This document shows, piece after piece, positions 12,701 through 25,487 of a stretch of 64,000 bases of DNA. The translations under genes and the position numbers were made by a program. Positions within the stretch are counted from its first letter, which is position 1; the number at the start of each line of letters is the position of its first letter. This DNA is from Pyrocephalus nanus. Its lineage: Eukaryota > Chordata > Aves > Passeriformes > Tyrannidae. The stretch spans positions 74,685,843 to 74,749,842 of the forward strand of contig CM076260.1 of the NCBI GenBank assembly GCA_038380795.1. The letters are read 5' to 3'. The notes under the pieces are model-generated. The model searched no databases. It was not told the DNA's origin and saw only the letters and a list, made by a program, of their open reading frames with translations.

Positions 12701-15700
12701 GTATTTGTGGCACACTTCCTTAGCTATGCTGTATTTCTTTACATTTACAGTCTCTGCTTGTGAGAGAAATATCAGAGGAAAAACTGAAAATGGCATAGTT
12801 ACAGAAATGTATCCACCTGCAGTCATGGTGAGTGGGGGGAAGGAGCTATAGCTAAGAGTGACAAGAGACCACAAGGTTCTCAGTGGTATGACCATCACAT
12901 TTCTTATAAAAAAGTGGAATTGCACTAGTTTGGGACTGGTGCAAGATCTGGGGTAAAAAAAAAAACATACTCTGTTCTTCAAACACAGTTCCCTTCTCCA
13001 ACAAAGAAAATGGCACATGCGAATAAATACTGAGGCAGATGCAACAGAACTTTGAATTCCACATCTGTTCAGTGCTGTTCAATGAAAGGTGTTTTATTTT
13101 TGAGAAACTCTTCCCATCATAACTGTTCTCCTTCATTAACAGGCTGAGAAAAATCTTATGACCAACTACAGGAATAATTTTGTAAGACAGAACATTAAAT
13201 AGACCCCTTAAAAATGCTAGACTTCTTTAACTTAGGGTCAAGATCCCCCACCTGTCATCTTGGCTTTTCCAGAGAAAATAAATATATATTATACCTTCCA
13301 ACTGCTAAAAACGATACTCAATACTATGAGCTAGTTTGTGTTTTTTCAAATATCCTACATCCATTCAGTGAAAAAGAACTCAAAATGCCATTATAAAAGA
13401 TGCACTTTCTTTTGTGTAACTCATTACAGCTAAGAATACCTATCACAAAGTTCCAGCAGCTTCTCTTTAGCCTGTCTTCTATTACTTTTCCTGAATATTT
13501 GGTCCTACACATTGTTTCTCAATTCATGCTTTGTTTAATTAAAAGACACTGTTTAAGTTTTTCATCAAGCAACCTGGGTTATATCTCAGTGAATATCAGT
13601 GTTTTATAGAGCTATTACTGACTCTAACCTCACTGTCATTGATTCCAAACTTTCTGTTAGAAATAACCTTCTGTTACTGAAAAATAAGTTTAGATGTGGT
13701 CGAGTGTTTTAGCATCCAATTTTCTTAAAATATTTATACCAATATTCTATTGTTCCAATAGCATAACTTTTGACACTAAGATGCATTAAGGCTAATTTGA
13801 TTTCCAGAACAAACTGGATATCCTCCTATTCTTACAGCTCTATTATAAACAGCACAATTATGCCGCTTATGCAGAGTTTAACTATGAAACTGGAACTGAA
13901 GTTATATCTTATTCAGGTCAAACCATGTAAAGTAGTAGAGTGAAATCAACAGCAAAACTACCACTGACACACACACTGAGAATCTTTCTTTTGAGTTCTT
14001 CAAATTCAGTTATTTTTAACTGAAATTATGAAGCTTAAAATAAAGTAACGCCTACAACATAATGCGATTAATGAGGTAAAAAGAAAAAATTTTAACACTG
14101 AAATCTTAGACAGAGAATTTTTTCAGAGAAGGGTTGAATAAATTCCTCATAGATTATCATTATTAACCAATATAATTTTTTTAAAGTCTCAGATAATTGC
14201 AAATAGAAGTTATACACCTGTCAGTCACGTTCTGGTATCAGTGAAAATTTAAGAAACCAAACCAAACCAAAAAAAACCCCACCAGAATCCAAACTGTCTT
14301 TTTCTCCTTTCATTCTTTCTGTTCAAGAATCTAGGTATCAAAGGGCAGGAAAAAACAAAAAAGAACCCAACTTACTGAGTATTAAGTAATTTGTTCTCTA
14401 CATGGAGATTAAAAAGACATCCAGAACATATTTTACACAGTATGTCAGACTGGATGATCCCAAGATATTTCCCCACCTTAAAGAATTTATATGTACTTAC
14501 GTCTGTGCCTCCAACACTTCACTGCAATTACAGTCTTGTTATAGATAGATTTATCCATAAAATACTGATAATGCAGAATTTTAATTCTAGTTTCATCTTT
14601 GAGACTGAAGAGTCTTCAACACATAATTACACATATGTCATAAACAAGATTCATCCACATCAGTATGAAATATCAGTCAAGAGATAAACAGAAATAAATT
14701 TTCTATAACACTTTCTATATTCAGTGTAGGTCAAAATCCTAAAAAGAACGGAGCAAAAATCTGTTTGAATGGCATGTACTTCTACTCAGCCAGTAGAACC
14801 TATTCAGTAAGGGGAGTTCAGATTAGACAAAGCATGAATTATTTTGAAAGGGTAAAGATGATTCATTTACAGTTATAATATGGAAACATTGCACTGAAGC
14901 AAGTTCCACTGAAAAGCAACAAAAGAGCAATTTTTAGGGGTCTTCTCAAGCAAGCTGGACAACCTCTGAAACCTCAGGAGAAACAGTACTGTCTACAGGC
15001 TCAGAAATAGTCAAAAGTCTGCTGATCCTTGACTTGCCCCTCCCTGCTTGAACGCATGTATTCTCATTTAAATTGCATAATAGACAAGGCAGGGACTATT
15101 CCTTTGTCCTGTTGGAACACTACCCTCATACAATGACCCCACTGTACAGGATGCTAAATACCATGATAATTCAGTTGGTAAACAACAAGTGTATGAAGTC
15201 ACTGTCAGAGGCAGAGCTTAGAAAGATAAAGGCTGAACTTGTGCACCACATTCACATCATTCAAAGGAAAGGAAAAGGACAACCGATTGGGATGACACCG
15301 AAAGAGAAATACAGCACCTGTAAACCAACGAGCAGAAGACTATATAGTAAGGGGAATATTCATCCTGTACGTTGAGGAAGGAATATATTACATGTGCTTC
15401 ATTTCAAGTTAAACTTTTCACCTTCAAGTTCTTAATACACATACACATATACAAATACTAAAAATGCTGTTATGTAGTTCTTACAAAATCCTGGCAGAAG
15501 TAAAAAGCAACTCAGTGATTTAAAAGAGTATTGTATCATTTTAAAACAAAGAAAATAACATATTCTACCTTTTCCCAGAATTAGTGACATCAGAAATTAT
15601 TTTTTCTGTTAAAATTCTAGCTCAGCACACAAATGGTTATTGACGTTGGAATTGAAAAGCACTTGGCCCAAGAGCAGGCCTAGGGAAAACCAGGGGAAAA

Positions 15701-17774
15701 AACCACAACAAATAACCCACATAATACTACAAAACATCAATTTCTTTTCTTTAAATGAGTCACGCTGCAAGAATTGCTGTCCTTACAACAAACAACAATT
15801 TGCTACAGATGGAATCATGTGATCAAAAATTAGAAGTAGTTAAGTAAGATCATTATCTCTTATCAATCTTCAAAAATTTAAAGCTTCATGAATGAAGGGA
15901 GATTTCTAATTGAAAAGTATGTTTACACAAACTTCTAACTGAATGCAGTAGCACTGTATTTTCTAGAGAAATTATCTCAAATGTTTTTGGGATATGTGTG
16001 TAAGGATGTTTCCACATAGTGCATACAATTGCTTTTGATTGCTGTGAAAAAAAATAGGAATACTGGAGTTGGCACCTCCCTGGCTATCTGAAGAAATGAC
16101 TTTTAATTAAAAGTTGATAGGAAAGTAGAGATGTGCTCAGATTTAGATTGTTATTTCACACTCCAAGATAGAAATTTGGAACCAGGTTAAGAGGCTGCAC
16201 TGAAGTTGAATTAGGAGTCAAGTACTTCCAGAGGAGATATTGTTCAGGAAAAGAGAACAAGATTGCAAGCTTTGACTTTTCTGAGTCAATATGTCACAAA
16301 AATTCATGAGGCAATTCCACTTTTCATAATTCTAGTACAGTGAGGCCCAAAACAAAGCTTTTTCATCCACTCAGTGAAAAGATAAAACAATACATGTATT
16401 AAACAGCTGAGGCCGCCTATTCCACGAAGTAGGTTTCAGATGCTGACACAGTACTCAAGAGAGCCTTTGAAATATACAAAGCCATTTTTAGCCAGAACAA
16501 GCAAGTTCTTTTATATGCTTCTATTAAAACTGCGTTTGATAGTAAAAATGCTGCCTCGGGGAGGAGGACAGATTAAGCCTGCCATGTTCACATTGGTGAT
16601 GTCAGACTATTTGCAGTGTCCTAAGGACTCACTTGGATTCTATAGTATGAACTCACAAACCCATACATTGGACATCATCTCCAGAGATCGCCAAATTCTT
16701 CCAAATAGCAAACTACTTAGTACTAGAACAATACTAATGCTACTCCCACCAGAAATACTCGCTCCAAAGCATACAGCTTTTAAGGGCATCAAATTTTTTG
16801 AAGTAGAAAGAAAGAGCCTCCCTAAAGCAAAAGACACACCCAATACATCCATCGATGGAAGAGACAGTCAAAGGAGGGTGCTTGGATTTTAGTCACAGGT
16901 ACACAACAGTTTGAGTCTGAGAAACAAACTGCCTATTTCATTCCAAAAATCTTCTGTTTTGACATATTACCATAAGACTTATTACTCAATGGAAAAGGGC
17001 ATTATTCCAGAGTGGTTTCAGTGGTATAAAATGTAAGGACTCTAAAGAATAACTGATAACGGGTATGTCATCCAAGAGGACTCCATATATTTACTTGCAG
17101 CAGGCCTCACTGGCTCAAAATAACCAGATTTTTGCATTATAACCATATGTACAAAAATACATTTTACAGATAACCTCTCAAAGGTCCATCAACTGCATAA
17201 AACTTTGAGTACCAGGGAACATCTGGATATGGCATTAATACTCACTGCCTACAATATTACAACTTTTTGTTACACACACTATTTTATCCCATTTCCTGTT
17301 GTACATAGAAATTTGAGAGAAAACTGCAATGATTAAAATAAGATTTGAGAAACTTTGCTAAACATACTTTTTGTTATTATATCATATTTCCCCCTCAATA
17401 TCAAAGATATGTGCATTGTCTTTGGGAGTTTTTCTGTAATATCACCTTGATGGTATTCATCTACCGTGGGACTCCAATTTCTACTGGAGTCTATCTATTA
17501 GAAAGGCTCACATAAACTTAATTGTTCCAGCTTCCTTTGGGAAAAAATACTGTTTTAGAAAAACACTATCTTGGTGATGCGCTAGAGAATTTCTATAGAC
17601 AGGCCTTACACCTGTAGGCTTGTGACAGCAGAGGGTCCTCCATGTGACTACACAAATCACAAATGCATATATCCAGCATCATCCAGAGATTCGTCAAACA
17701 TTCTACAGTTTCCCAAGGAAAGGCACAGAGGCAACATGCTGATTGCCCTCCCTCCTTCTGCGAGGCCTGTAGAA
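9726..17774. other. Intronic AT-rich sequence without recognised features
   Basis: Eight kilobases of AT-rich DNA with short A runs (for example near 11957-11970 and 14263-14276). ORFs of up to about 100 codons resemble no known protein. A very short CR1-like string occurs near 14446-14462 but is too short to call. Confidence 0.6.
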
Positions 17775-17903
17775 CTGACCTGACATTTCCAAACACCACC
17801 TGGCACTGAACAATTCAGGTTGGGCAAAAAGCACCTCTGAGACAGCCAGCTGAGGGGCTGCTTGTTCTACAGCCTTGTACGGCTACTGCCTAGTTCTTAC
17901 CAA
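17775..17903 (+). repeat. Local direct repeat, copy 1
   Basis: About 125 bp containing CCTGACATTTCCAAACACCA, CACTGAACAATTCAGGTTGG, CTCTGAGACAGCC and TGTTCTACAGCCTTGTACGG. It is similar, in the same order, to the segment at about 18358-18490. It does not match CR1 or any family I recognise. Confidence 0.65.
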
Positions 17904-18357
17904 ATGAACATCCTAATATGCACAGTGTTTCTCAACATTTTTCAGAGTGTCTCCCATTAAAAGCCCTTCCTTTGGGCCATCCTGACCAGCCACATTCCTC
18001 CAGGGTGGATAAAAACAGTCTGTGATTATTAAATGTAACTGTAGACACTCATCTATATGCTCTATAGAAGGTGAGCTGCTGCAGCTAACACCGCTTTTTC
18101 TAACACTTTGCAACCTCTGGGCAAAGAAGGAACCACAAAGTGGGTAAATATAGTTTTAAAAGATCAAATTAATTAATTTCTAAAGGAAAAAAATGCAGAA
18201 ATTCCAAATAGAAAGAAAATACACTGAAATATATGGTGACCACAATACACTATAGTGTTACTACAGAAAAACATTTTTGTTCCTAATTTTACAGCATAAT
18301 TTGGAAAATAGATTTCATAATATTAACAAAATACATTAAAAACTTGGTAACTTGTGC

Positions 18358-18490
18358 CCACCTGACATTTCTAAGCACGTGCATGGACCACTTGGCCCTG
18401 AACAACAGAGCTCAGGCAAACGATAGCCTCTCTGAAACAGTCAACCTCCAGGCTGGTTGCTCTACAGCTTTGTAGAGTATCAGTTCTTTT
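18358..18490 (+). repeat. Local direct repeat, copy 2
   Basis: CCTGACATTTCTAAGCACGT, CCCTGAACAACAGAGCTCAG, CTCTGAAACAGTC, GGTTGCTCTACAGCTTTGTA and ATCAGTTCTT align in order with copy 1, with small gaps. The copies are separated by roughly 450 bp of unrelated sequence. It may be a local duplication or two copies of an uncharacterised old repeat. Confidence 0.65.
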
Positions 18491-21400
18491 TTGATGAATA
18501 AACCCTTTTCACATAAATCTAGACACAAACAGAAGAACAGTAGCAGGAGTGGGAGACTTGTTAGCAGAATATTGTTCTTCATTTTTCATCAGTCCACTCA
18601 AATCTGGCACCATTTGATAGCAATAAAAAGTCACTGCCATCTGTTCAGTGATCATTTGATATATTACCTAGAACCAAATTTTTGTTAGGCTAAAAACCTT
18701 GTTATCAGTGAGACTTAAGAGTGTTGTAATTGAAAATAATTTTATTAAAGCTTTATAAAAACTTTATGGAGCACTTCCATCTGCTATCCCCCCAAATTAA
18801 AAAAAAAAAAAAATAAAAAAAAAGGTGCCAAAACACAAAACCAACAAAAATTACCACAAAAAATAAGATAGCATAATCATTGCTCTACAGTTTTGCTTTA
18901 GTTTACTAGGTCAAAGCACACATCAGAGAACTTTCTGGAATTGTCCTGCTGAGAAAATATGCTATATAAATACATTTTAAATAGAAAAAAAAAATAGCAG
19001 TCTTCAAAAATATAGTGTGGAAACACATCTTTCAAAAACTTCATGTCAGATAGGCAAGACCTCAGTTTTCTAGATTGGAAAGAAGACTTCTTGCTGTATA
19101 TATGCATTGTCCAGACGAAGACAGCATCACAACTGGGGTCATGAGGGACTGTGGTCCACTTTTGGGAGGCATGGGGAATGTTAATTATAAATTCATATTC
19201 TCTAGAATGGTTTGCTTTTATAGGGACAATTCTAACTTTTGCTTTTAAAATTCTGATTACATAACACCCCATCCAATAAATCAGACACTGAATTTTATAT
19301 TTGATTTATCAAGTTCTACTCCTTATGCAAATGAAAATGTTCAAATAGGAGGGTATAATTAACTTATCTAAAGTGTTCACACACAGGCATAGTAATGCAG
19401 TGTAGGCATTGTAAAAAATCTGCCTCTGAATTTCATTACTGGCTTTGATTTAGCACAAAGTTTTGGGTCAGCCAACAAACTGTATATCATTCATACAGAC
19501 CGCACATTTCTGGAACTGTGTTTTTACTTGCTGTCAGTGCATATCTCCCTCTTTTTTTTGCAGCTTATTTGCATTACAGAAATTACAGATTTATTTCAAA
19601 ATCCAAATTTAGAAAGCAATAATAACATTTGCCGTGTCTCTGACTCTTAAAAGGCTCATCTTAGATTATAAGAGAAGCTACATGTTTGACATATAAACAA
19701 CATAAATGGCATTCCTTTTCCTTCCCCATATATACTCAACTACTTACCAGTAAAATCGACAGGTTCTTTTACACCAAAATTTAGGACATTATCAAATAAA
19801 TCCTGTTTTCTTTATTATCTAGATAACCTTTATAACTCTGACTGCATATTTGTCAACAATTATAAATGGCTTACAAAAGGTCTGGCTATTCATGTCAACA
19901 TTATGTACGACCCTTTAATAAAAATATCCTTACCTAGGGCAATTCATAATGTGATTTTAAATAATGTTCTACAGAATCTGCTGGGCTAGCTTTTCTAAAA
20001 CCAATAAAGGTACATAAGAATTAAAAAACCTACCAACCAACCAAGGCAATTAAAGATGCACTGAATTATCCATACAGTAATTTCATGTGAATTTCTGCTG
20101 TCTTGAATAAAGTATGATCAGTAGTCTTTTACAATACCCAAGGCGATAAAACCAAAATAGTCTGGGACTTACTAAGCATCAATTGTGATATACTATTTTT
20201 TACTTTAAAAACCCCCTCAAAACAACAATGACAGATCAACCCCAAAGATACTGAGAATTCTGATAAATACATTTGTTTCTATCAAGTGTATATTTCAGTT
20301 CTTTGAATTTCTTCCAGACACACTCTTTGGCAGCAAACCTTAGTGCAGGTTCAAGTCTGCATTCCTCAAGTGTGTGCATAAAGTAAGAAAAATGCTTTTG
20401 CATACAAACGCATCCATACTCCCATTAGTCTGTAAGCCCACGTTAAAAACAATTTTGAGAAAACAAATTTTTGAAAATTGTAGTACCATCATTAAATAAA
20501 ATCACAATTTCCCTCTCATCTTGTTTTTTAAGTATTCCAAACTCTGCTTTATGGGCCTAAACTTAACTAAGCAAAGACTTTATAGACTCTAAAATATTTT
20601 AATATATATAAAATAATATTTTTCAGACTATGGTATCTATGACGAAAAACACCTCTTCTTCCTAGATGCTTTCTGAAAATGCAGACTAAATTTCTGGTCA
20701 ATAGTTTTGATTTTATATGAAGAAAGACTTCCCCTCTCTTCCCTTAGCTAGAGAACTATATTAAAATAAAAAGCTTTGGCAGCAATCTGGGCCAAAACAG
20801 AGCGGTATAAACTTGGTAAGTAATCATCTAAAGCCGTCTTTAGAAAAATTAAAAGGCTACTTGCACTTCAGAAGGCTTCATTACATGAGACCTGCACAAG
20901 TAGTGAAACAAATTTAAATCAGTAAATTGTAGCAGACTGCTCTTAGAATGGGAGTGTGGGGGACACTAATTAAAATTACATTTTAAGGAACCACATCATT
21001 CTACTTAAAATGAAGTTGTACAGTTGTACAGTTTCAGTATTTAGTCTTTCTTATTACACTTACTCAGGAATTCACTCCTATTTTCTATCCAAAATGCCAA
21101 CTCTTGAGGAAAAAAAACCAACCAAACAAACAGTGCCAAAGTCTCATGAATAGCTATTTCAGTATATCATCAAATCATTAACCAGACTGTCCACATTTCA
21201 CTGGGAAGATTTTGTTATGCATATTTATATTTACAAAACAAATAGCATGGGTATACTTTTCCTTCCATTGAAGGATTTGTTAACTTTCTATAAAAGTAAT
21301 GGTGTGCCTGCATGCCATGTTTACCGCATACGCCAGGAATTCTTTGCCTCTCATGATGTGGTTCCCACCTCTATTTATTCCAGTGTGCTTCTTCACTTCC

Positions 21401-24400
21401 TCTTTTCTCTATTTCCATATACTAGAACCCATGCATTCAACAAATCATACCAAATTCATGTAATATTTTCCATCTCAATCCATATGTATATCATCTTCCT
21501 TTCAAGGAGCACAAATCAGACAGTGAATTTGTGTTAGACCGTGACAGTCCTTGGTCTGGAATGAGAATATTCACAGATAATTGTTACTCAAGCATAGCTA
21601 TTCAGAATGTAAACAGGCCAATAAGGTAAATTAAGATGCCAGGCAAAGTTAGGATGGTAATGGTTTTCATCAACCATTTATTTAATTTGCACGCAATTAC
21701 AGAAATGGCAAAAGCTAGCAGCTTTCCTAATCACCAGTCAAAAGCTCCCACACATTCATGCTATCTGTTTTCCACCTAAATCAATTGATTTCTGCTCACT
21801 GGTGCCGAAAACTATCCTGAAAAACTCAGAATTAATCCAACTCCTTGTTCAAAATAATCTGTTACCAAGAAGTGATCTGTCTCGTCCTGGCAAGTTCAGA
21901 CTCTGAATATATCATGGAAGATAAAAAAAACCATCCTATATCCTTGTCTTCACCCAAGTCCATTTCTTCCTCTTTTATAAATATCCTTTTGCTTGTCCTT
22001 TCCAAGGTCTAGTACAAGTCCAGCTTCCCAACACAGCATTTAAGTTCAGCTGACTATAAAAGCATGTCTTTGCTATAGCCTTCTTATCTACAAATAGTAA
22101 TTTAATTTTTTAGTTTTACTAGTCATTTCTGTGCTGAATGTTTTGTTCTTTAATTTCACTGCTGTTCCTCTACTGTCACTTCCTTTATCTCAATATTTTT
22201 CCTTCTCATTAGTATCTTCCTAAAGTTTAATTCATCAGTCCTTTCTTTTTTTCCCAAGATACACCTTTTTGGTATTCAAGACAGTCAGATGAGACACTGT
22301 ACAACATTAATAGTATCAGTTACCTTGGTTGCCTTTATCCTTTCCAGGAGAGTATGGAAGCTATGGGATTTTTTTAAAATGTCCACTATGCTGTATGATT
22401 ATTTAAATGCTTCTTTTCCTTTGAATAAGAAGGATATATACCTACACTCAACAGTTAATAACATGTGTTACTCTTAAGTGCTAATCCATCCCTCCACCTC
22501 CTGTCAAAACCAAGTCAAAACAAATATGTACTTCAATATGTTTTAAAGTCAGCAAATGATCAACTTCAAACAATAGCCTAGAGAGGATTCCAAGGAACAA
22601 AGCCCTTCAGAGAACACTGTCATCAACTCTTTGTCAATTACAAAAGTATGTAAACAAATAAAATCTTAGAAGATCACAATTACACATTTTTAGTACAGAT
22701 AAACTAAAACAAGACCAGAATATGGAAAAAAGAATATATGGTAGCCTTTGTGGTCTATATCACACTTTTTAAAACTAGAATATTTTTTAATAATGTTTCA
22801 CTTTTCAGCTAGTATTTTAGAGGAAATATGAGAGAAATATTTATCCTTTCCTTTAAAAAACTAATAATTAAACACTTCATAAACTGATTAAAGCTACTTG
22901 AAAGTGTTCAGTTAATATCTGAGTTTAAACACTGAGATTAGTACTTACAAACCTCAAAAATGCATATCAAAGCCACACAGTAATTCAAACAAATAGAACA
23001 TGTAGGAAGAAAAAAACCCCAAGACTTCTATCAAAAGAATAACTGAAATACCTGTTCTTGATCAAAGTACTTCATGAATACAAGAACTCATTTTGAATAT
23101 GAAATAGGAATGCCACATTATTCTGCCACATCTTCCCAGAAAACTGTGTTGCATAAAAGGAGTCACTGAAATTATTTTCTTCTTGCTAAGGCACTTCAAA
23201 AATACCTTTTAATAATAGAGACTAGACTTACTGTTCCAGTTAAAACAATTCTTCCACAGATTAAACGAAAATGGATCTCTATGCTTACTAATAAAACTCT
23301 TCATGAAAGAACTAAAGGACTATCAACCCATGAGCCTATCAGTTCTTCCATTCTAATATTCAATGTGGAAATCCTGCAGTATTTGAAACTAAGCTAAATA
23401 TTATCCCTTGCCCAAAAATGCCAGCTAGATAGAACTAACAGAATTAGTCATGAGAAGTAGCAGATCAATTTGTTAGTCTTTGCAGAAAATTAAAAGCAAA
23501 TCTATAGTCAGATTTCTCAGGTAAAACACTGACCCTGCCCCATTTCCCCAGTTTGACCCCACTCCCCAATTTCAGATGAAAGCATCTCTCCTATTTGAAT
23601 GGACTTAGTGTCAGACCAAGTGCAATTAAAATGTGACTTTGTTCTATGCAGGAACGACTCAAGTGAGAAATTTAGAAGGATTGCACCATAGTCAGTGATG
23701 GAAAATTGCTTGGTGAGTCCTCAGTACCCTTGGATGGATCCCATCCAGCCCCATAAACTTGTGGGTGACAAGTGGAGTAGCAGGTCACTGACCATTTCCC
23801 CTTGGATTACAGGGGATTCATTCTGCTCCCTGTCTCTGTCTTCAAACTCAGGCAGCTGTGTATCTGAAGAACAACTGGTCTTATTATTAAAAACTATTAA
23901 AGGCAAAGAAGGCATTAAGTACCTCATTCTTTGTCACTACATTTCCCCCTGCACCCAATAAAGGCTGGACAATGTATCTTAATGCAAGAGTTCTTTTCAT
24001 ATTTGCTTCTCAAACAAGTTATAACTCAAAGGAGTATTTGATGAATCTCTACATTTTTAATAAATCTTAATAAACATTAATTTTTTTAGAGCAGATATCA
24101 GCAACACCATTTGTAAGTTCAAAAAAGCACATTTTCAAACAAACACAGAAAACCTGAATGCAATGTACTGATATACAATTAATTGTTCCTACATACACAA
24201 TGACTACATTTGAATGAGACAGAATTCAATGCACCATGCAAGCTGCTTTGCACATAGAAAAAAGTTGAGTGAAACTACTAAAGTAGCATACTGTGCTTAA
24301 GCTAAACAAGACAGGCATTATTTCCATTGAACTCTACAGAACCCCAGTGACAGTGTGAAGTAACTAGGGAAAGAGTACACATTAACATAAAAATTCTGAG

Positions 24401-24567
24401 TCTACTGGAGAAAAGCAGCTTTGTGGAAACTGTAGAACCGAACTACAAATACAGAAAAGAATATCCAGTACTGGTGCACAGTACAACACAGGAAACATCT
24501 TCCTACCCTGAAATACTCCAAGAAGGAAACAAATCTGAATTTGATTTGTCTTGGTAGTGTTTGTGCT
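18491..24567. other. Intronic AT-rich sequence without recognised features
   Basis: Unique AT-rich DNA with an A-rich stretch at about 18798-18823 and the near-palindromic ACACTATAGTGT just upstream (about 18246). A repeated GTTGTACA word occurs near 21015. No gene or transposon recognised. Confidence 0.55.
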
Positions 24568-24632
24568 GGGCTCTGTGTTGGGGTTTTTTTGTTTGTGGGT
24601 TGGTTGGTTTGGGTCTTTTGGGGAGGAGAGGT
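24568..24632 (+). repeat. T/G-rich low-complexity sequence with (GGTT)n
   Basis: GGGTTTTTTTGTTTGTGGGT, then TGGTTGGTTTGGG and TTTTGGGGAGG. It is the strand complement of the CCAA-type tracts found elsewhere in the window. Confidence 0.8.
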
Positions 24633-25390
24633 GTTTAATTTTTGTTTTCAGAAGAAAGTTATTTTAATAATTAAAAAAATAGTACAGTCTGTTCAAAATA
24701 CAGCTTGCTTTCCAAGTAACATTTCTTACTATGTATTCCTATTGTGTTGCAATATCCTTTAGACTCCAGTAAGAAATAAATTCTCACTTCTCTATTTCAT
24801 ACAGGAAAGGAAATTAAATCTTATTGCAATGGGACTACAAAATGCAAGCTCAGCAATCAATGGCCCAGTGAAATACTGAAACTACCAAGCAATTAGCTAG
24901 TATGAAGTGGGAGGGCATGTAGAGGAACGTTTGCACATCTCCATCCTCAGCAAATACAGAAACACTTAGAAACCAAGCTATTCATGTAACAGGAAAAGAA
25001 GAAAAATTCTTCACAGCTCTAGCTATCATCAACCTCTAATAAATGCAGACTAGACAATGGAAGTAGATGCTGAGTCTGGGCAATGGACATGTACGTGGTA
25101 CTTTACTGGAAATGTTTGCTTCTAGAGAAAGAATGAATACCACTTGATAGACCATATATGTGGTCAACTGAAAGATTTTTTTAAACATGAATCAGTATCA
25201 AAACCAGATGCCTTCTGATTCAATTAATAAGCGGATTTCCTAACAATTGAATAAAGAAGGTAGCATATACGTTACGGAATTAAATGTGAATGATACACTG
25301 CAAAGACTCGCCCACAGAATACACACAGACACTTCTGTCCTGCCTTTGTAAGGGCATTTTTATAAGGGAGTACAAGAACTAAAAGTGCTC

Positions 25391-25487
25391 AAAAAACCAA
25401 CCAACCAACCAAAAAAAAAAAAAACAAAAAAAAAAAAAACAAACCACCAAACAAACAAAAAACCAACCAACCAACCAACCAAACCAT
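25391..25487 (+). repeat. A-rich / (CCAA)n microsatellite
   Basis: AAAAAACCAACCAACCAACC followed by A runs with single C interruptions, then (CAAA)n and another CCAACCAACCAACCAACC block. Two CCAA blocks flank an A-rich centre. Confidence 0.95.

Noticed and set aside
14440..14470. CR1-like tail words (GACTGGATGATCCCAAG)
   Set aside because: Too short, and no supporting sequence on either side.
16440..16892. 150-codon plus-strand ORF in the intron
   Set aside because: No recognisable domain or family, no splice or promoter context; consistent with a chance ORF.
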